Positions 60,389 through 64,000 of a stretch of 64,000 bases of DNA are shown in pieces. The translations under genes and the position numbers were made by a program. Location of the stretch: NCBI GenBank assembly GCA_018296165.2, contig JACKQL020000059.1, forward strand, positions 248,001-312,000, written 5' to 3'. How positions within the stretch are numbered: position 1 is the first letter of the stretch; the number at the start of each line of letters is the position of its first letter. The notes beneath the pieces were generated by a model. It worked only from the letters and a program-made list of their open reading frames with translations. It did not search any database and was not told the DNA's origin. The stretch is from Termitomyces sp. T153 (Eukaryota; Basidiomycota; Agaricomycetes; Agaricales; Lyophyllaceae).

Positions 60389-61558
60389 ATGCCCAAGACC
60401 AACGCGCCAGCCCCTCCTTACATCTCCTCACGCTTTTGTGCCGCCCCGACCCTCTCCTCCCTCCCTCCCCACATCCTCCTTCACATAATCTATCTCACAT
60501 TCCCGCAATCCTCCCTGCCCGGCCTCCACAAATTCGAAAGGCAGCGCAAAACGCTCTACTGGCTCTCCATTTCGCTGCGTCTCGTTGACCGCACGCTCTA
60601 CACAGCATGCATGCACGTTTTACGGTCGACACATATTCCGGCGTATGATGGACTTGTGAGGGTGCCATATACAAGTGATCCTTTTCCGTTGCTCGTGCCG
60701 CAGGTCCAAATAATGAGTCCGAGTCCGTACGCGTCAGTCCCGGTCCAAAATCAGAATCAACCCCAACCCACGTCCCCACTAAGCACGATCCAACGCGAAA
60801 CAGCTGTCCTTGACAAGTTCATCGCGCTCAAAGTACGCGAGGACGTCTGGGCAGACGACTCGACCCTTCATCTCGAGAGAGATGAGGCGTATAAGGATTT
60901 ATTTGATCATGCGCAGCCATGTGCGAGATTGGAAGATCTTGTGCGGGTGTATGGTGTTCAGAGTGGGGTGGTTTGTGTTGGTAATACCCCAGAAGAGAAC
61001 ACAGAGACTTTATTACTGGATGTGGAGGCGTCGGGTCCGTGCATACGTTCTCCTGCTCTTCATTATAACTTACTCTTGTATGTAGTCCCCTCCCGACCTC
61101 AACAAGAACCCAATACAGAGTCTAAGCTCCGTTTCTCCCCCTCAGGATCGGCATACTCCATTCCTGCTCCTGCTTCCACTCGCTCACTCACCTACTCCAC
61201 CACCCCAGCCGTCGACACATCCACCGTCCTTACACACCAACCCTCCTCAGTTCCAACAAAACCCACGTTCCTCTCCCTATTCAAATCCAAATCCAAATCC
61301 AAATCCAAATCCAAATCCTCCTCTCCCTCCCCGTCTTCCCCTTCCTCAACCCACCCATCTACCACCCGCCCACCAAGACCGAAACCAATACCCATCTCAA
61401 AGCTCACCATCACTCTCACCCCGCGCAGCGCAAACCTCGTCCTCGCTGACCGTACCTCCCGACGAACGATTGCATCGACGCACAGGACGAGGGACGAGGA
61501 GCTTGAGACTGTAGCGAGGAGGTTGGTGCACGCGTTGAGAGAGCAGGAGGCGACTTGA
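60389..61558 (+). CDS. B5: F-box-like protein, dispersed intact paralog
   Basis: It starts at ATG 60389. A 51-nt intron (61035-61085, GTCCGT ... TATGTAG) lies where the array copies have theirs, in the same phase. Because 51 is a multiple of three, both spliced (372 residues) and unspliced (389 residues) messages stay open. The N-terminus has LSSLPPHILLHIIYLTFPQS and WLSISLRLVDRTLYTACMHV. The conserved middle and C-terminal blocks (SKLTITLTPRSANLVLADRT) match B4. The linker holds a coding microsatellite of six AAATCC units (about 61283-61318) that encodes Lys-Ser repeats. It has no A gene beside it and lies in the opposite orientation, so it may be the founder or an escaped copy. Confidence 0.8.
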   Translation: MPKTNAPAPPYISSRFCAAPTLSSLPPHILLHIIYLTFPQSSLPGLHKFERQRKTLYWLSISLRLVDRTLYTACMHVLRSTHIPAYDGLVRVPYTSDPFPLLVPQVQIMSPSPYASVPVQNQNQPQPTSPLSTIQRETAVLDKFIALKVREDVWADDSTLHLERDEAYKDLFDHAQPCARLEDLVRVYGVQSGVVCVGNTPEENTETLLLDVEASGPCIRSPALHYNLLLYVVPSRPQQEPNTESKLRFSPSGSAYSIPAPASTRSLTYSTTPAVDTSTVLTHQPSSVPTKPTFLSLFKSKSKSKSKSKSSSPSPSSPSSTHPSTTRPPRPKPIPISKLTITLTPRSANLVLADRTSRRTIASTHRTRDEELETVARRLVHALREQEAT

Positions 61559-62857
61559 TGATGTATTAATTCTCCATTGCGATGTGTTGGTGTGGGCTTT
61601 CTAAGGATAGGCTGGAGTCGGAGGGAAGAAGATGGGGTGACATACGATGCGTCGGTGTACGAGAAGCTGATGCCAAACCTGTTACTTACCTGTATATTCA
61701 ACAGCAGCTAGTTTCAGAAAAGGTATTGTCACGGACTACGCAAATGGCAATAGGGCAATGGGGTGAGCATGGGCCTGCGATACAATGAAGACGGGTGTAT
61801 ATCTTCTCGGTATGATGTGTCATTGCATGAGTAATGCCGTCTTCAAGCTCGCCGGCCGGACAAATCACAATCGTGTCGATCTTGAGGATGGGGTATGAGC
61901 TTCTGAGACAGGGATTTGGTTGGGTAGGGTTTTCTGGGAGATGGACACGGAATGGACATAAGATGCGCTGTGTCGTAACACAAGCTTAATTATACATGCT
62001 CCCTGACGTCGACATGATCTGCTTCATCCTAGACTTTACTCCACTCCGACTTCTCTATGTAGCTATCCTGTGCATAGTTAAGAACTGCTGATAAAGTTCT
62101 CCTTGCTACCACTCCTAGATGCCAACTTTGGTGGGCTAAAATTCTAACTGTCTATCACTTGATAGATATAATCATACTTTTGATCTAGGCTTGAAGTTGT
62201 TCCTTGGTCCATCTTCTGATTTGAAGTGAGGATGTAGAATGCATTGGTCTTTATTAAATCAGATACGTGGTAAACCAAAAGTCATGCTCGTAATTGGTGA
62301 GTGCTGAAATAAACATGGATCTAGCTTCAGAATTTGCACACTGAATGTTTATGAGTGTTAATTTGATAGAACATTCTAACGGCCCTTTCAATCTAGGCTC
62401 CAAGTCATTCCTCAATCATTATTGGGTCGATCACTGAATTCCCATGACTGTGCGAATCAGGGCCCTACTGAGCTTGTGTATAACGATTCCGGCGTCAAGA
62501 TTTGTGTCCATTAGCCTATCCATGGAAGGGTTGCTCGTGGACATTCTTTTAACGGCTCTTCTAGGACACGAGGATGGATTTTAGACTTGACATGAGATAT
62601 GAATGCCATTTTAGAACCGTCACATGTAACATAATAGACCGACAAGGTTTTGCATCTTTTCCCAGTGCTATTTTTAGAATATTTGAACTTTGGATCTGAG
62701 ACATTCGTGTTATAGGAGGACAAATTCGTCCATTGCGCCACAACACCGTTACCTCCTCTCCCCTCGTTATATTATCCCCTTCCCTTGGTTTACAGAAGCC
62801 GCGTTAGCGTAGGACAACGAGTACCACCACGCCAGGCTGGGGCTGTCAAAGCTTATG
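61559..62857. other. No recognisable gene
   Basis: Intergenic sequence after B5, with only short ORFs on both strands. I see no repeat, RNA gene or conserved motif in it. Confidence 0.5.
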
Positions 62858-62935
62858 GTCACGGCAAAGATCACAATCACGGCAAAAATCACGTCATGGC
62901 GAAGATCGCGCCGTGGCAAAGATCATATCACATCA
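62858..62935. repeat. Short minisatellite based on CACGGCAAAGATCA
   Basis: Four degenerate units of about 18-20 bp (CACGGCAAAGATCACAAT, CACGGCAAAAATCACGTCA, TGGCGAAGATCGCGCCG, TGGCAAAGATCATATCA) lie head to tail. Confidence 0.75.
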
Positions 62936-63217
62936 CAGCCACAGTCACTTGTACATGTCATGCTCGCCGTCCTCCTCGCTCGCTGCCGCTGTCGACCTAG
63001 GTCACCTCCATACAGCCAGACCTCGGCCCCTGCACACAGTAGCCGCGTTACTACAGCGTATAGGTGCTGTGGTGTGCAGTGACAATTTCCCACCAAGTCA
63101 TCGTTTTGGATTCTGAAAAAAAGATTGAAGCTGTCACGTATATCACCAAATCATTTCTAGATCCAACAAAAATGATTGCAAAGAAAATAATCATCGTGCA
63201 CCACAAGTTATTTTTGT
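62936..63217. other. No recognisable gene
   Basis: Short intergenic stretch downstream of the tRNA gene on its own strand. AT-rich near the tRNA end (CAACAAAAATAA on the minus strand), consistent with a Pol III end region, though no clean T-run terminator is evident. Confidence 0.4.
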
Positions 63218-63304
63218 TGCCGCGTACCCGATTCGAACGAATAACCTTTGCATTGTTATCATTATTGATACAAGTGCAATGCGCTACCATTGCGCCAACG
63301 CGGC
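63218..63304 (-). tRNA. tRNA-Thr (anticodon UGU) with a 15-nt intron
   Basis: The minus strand folds as a tRNA. The acceptor stem is GCCGCGT with ACGCGGC (7 bp). The D arm is GCGC-AATGGTA-GCGC. The anticodon stem TTGCA/TGCAA closes a loop CTTGTA plus A, interrupted after position 37 by TCAATAATGATAACA (63254-63268). The variable loop is AGGTT. The T arm is ATTCG-TTCGAAT-CGGGT (two G-U pairs), and the discriminator is A. The anticodon TGT at 63270-63272 reads threonine ACA codons. The intron position is canonical for nuclear tRNA genes. Confidence 0.86.
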
Positions 63305-64000
63305 ACATGCCGAAGGGTCACAATTTAGAATGGGTCACAATTTAGAATGACCATGCAATCTGGTTGTCAGAGCACCAAGTTTACTGAGCAACCACATCAG
63401 TGGCTCCAACTGCGGAGGCGTTTCATGCTGGTTGTAACGAATGATTATCATCAAGTCACAATGTAATTATGTACCCTGAATCACCTGACAATAAACAAAC
63501 GATCAACACGACAGGCTTGACCACATGATTGTGTCCGTGCTTCCTCTTCACATCTAACGATGTCAAGCTGCCACGTTCTATTACGAGCGCCATCACTAGC
63601 GGGGTTAATGCGAAAGTCACTCGTTCAATTGAACGATAAGTGGTCTAGTTCCACTATGCTAGGAGCAATGCGAAGGTCCTCAGGTTTTTCCTTCCGAAAT
63701 CCGACATTCATCCGGCTTCCGACTACCGACTTATTATTTGTAATTTTCACTCGGGTGGCAGCATCCTGAGTCAAAAATGTTTGAAGACTATTGATTGTTC
63801 TCGTCCAAAATCTGGTGTTATTCAGAAATCGACATGCGCTGTGTTGGAGCGCCAGCACATTTCACTCGTGTCCATCATGTAGGTTAGATGCCCATACAAG
63901 AAAGATCCAGGTACGTAGCCCTAACTGAGATGAGAGAAATTTCAGCCAGTACAGAACAGTACGCTGCCCTAAATGAAGCGTGGCATTTGGGCCTTATAAG
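63305..64000. other. No recognisable gene
   Basis: The last 700 bp hold only short frames on both strands. I see no family motif or repeat. Confidence 0.5.

Noticed and set aside
59995..60402. 135-codon minus-strand frame overlapping the B5 start
   Set aside because: It has no family features, no clear start context, and overlaps the B5 ATG. Probably chance.

Overview
The window is nuclear DNA of a filamentous basidiomycete, most likely an Agaricomycete. Short GT-AG introns of about 50 nt, F-box/LRR, OTU and ankyrin genes of agaricomycete style, a basidiomycete integrase-like gene, a Tad-like LINE and a chromodomain Ty3/gypsy element all point that way. No species can be named from the sequence alone.

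Positions 1-21,000 are a transposon and pseudogene graveyard poor in CpG. They hold a degenerate solo LTR (590-1281), a decayed F-box/LRR gene (1334-2720, minus), a satellite of about 150-bp units each with a hairpin (2895-3832), and a LINE of about 6.5 kb with a 12-bp target-site duplication whose two ORFs carry many stops but hardly any indels (4492-10999). After it come repeat-rich gene relics, an LTR of a second family (12612-13593), a decayed integrase-like gene (17011-19014, minus) and a CpG-rich solo LTR with a perfect TSD (19345-20505).

Positions 21,000-56,400 are a tandem array of four copies of a convergent gene pair. Gene A (plus strand) encodes an N-terminal helical domain like those of fungal NLRs, a ubiquitin-like domain with a split zinc ribbon, and 6-7 ankyrin repeats, nearly all encoded by their own 99-nt exon with a near-identical intron of about 50 nt. 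Gene B (minus strand) encodes an F-box-like N-terminus, a Ser/Pro-rich middle and a conserved C-terminus. Copy 4 (A4 and B4) is intact and A3 is intact. A1, A2, B1, B2 and B3 are broken. A fifth, intact B paralog (B5) lies at 60389-61558 on the plus strand.

A1 is split by a 10.8-kb Ty3/gypsy chromodomain element (24329-35135, minus orientation). It inserted in the intron between two ankyrin exons, 6 nt from the 3' splice site, with a CACAC TSD. The element has a PBS that is a perfect 13-nt complement of its own predicted transcript start (Tf1/sushi-type self-priming), two tandem protease domains, and an antisense spliced gene with a Zn2Cys6-like cysteine cluster. Its four in-frame stops all sit where CGA could have become TGA, and 11 of 12 differences between its LTRs are CpG transitions. 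A solo LTR of the second family (39223-40293) lies in the A2 upstream region. A BTB-domain gene relic (37375-38120) lies between copies 1 and 2.

Positions 56,400-64,000 hold an intact four-exon OTU-domain gene (56751-58829), a tandem pair of tRNA-like Pol III modules (59307-59640), B5, and a tRNA-Thr(UGU) gene with an intron (63218-63304, minus). The rest shows no recognisable gene.

All alignments and counts were made by eye from the sequence. Family assignments rest on recognised motifs and not on database searches.
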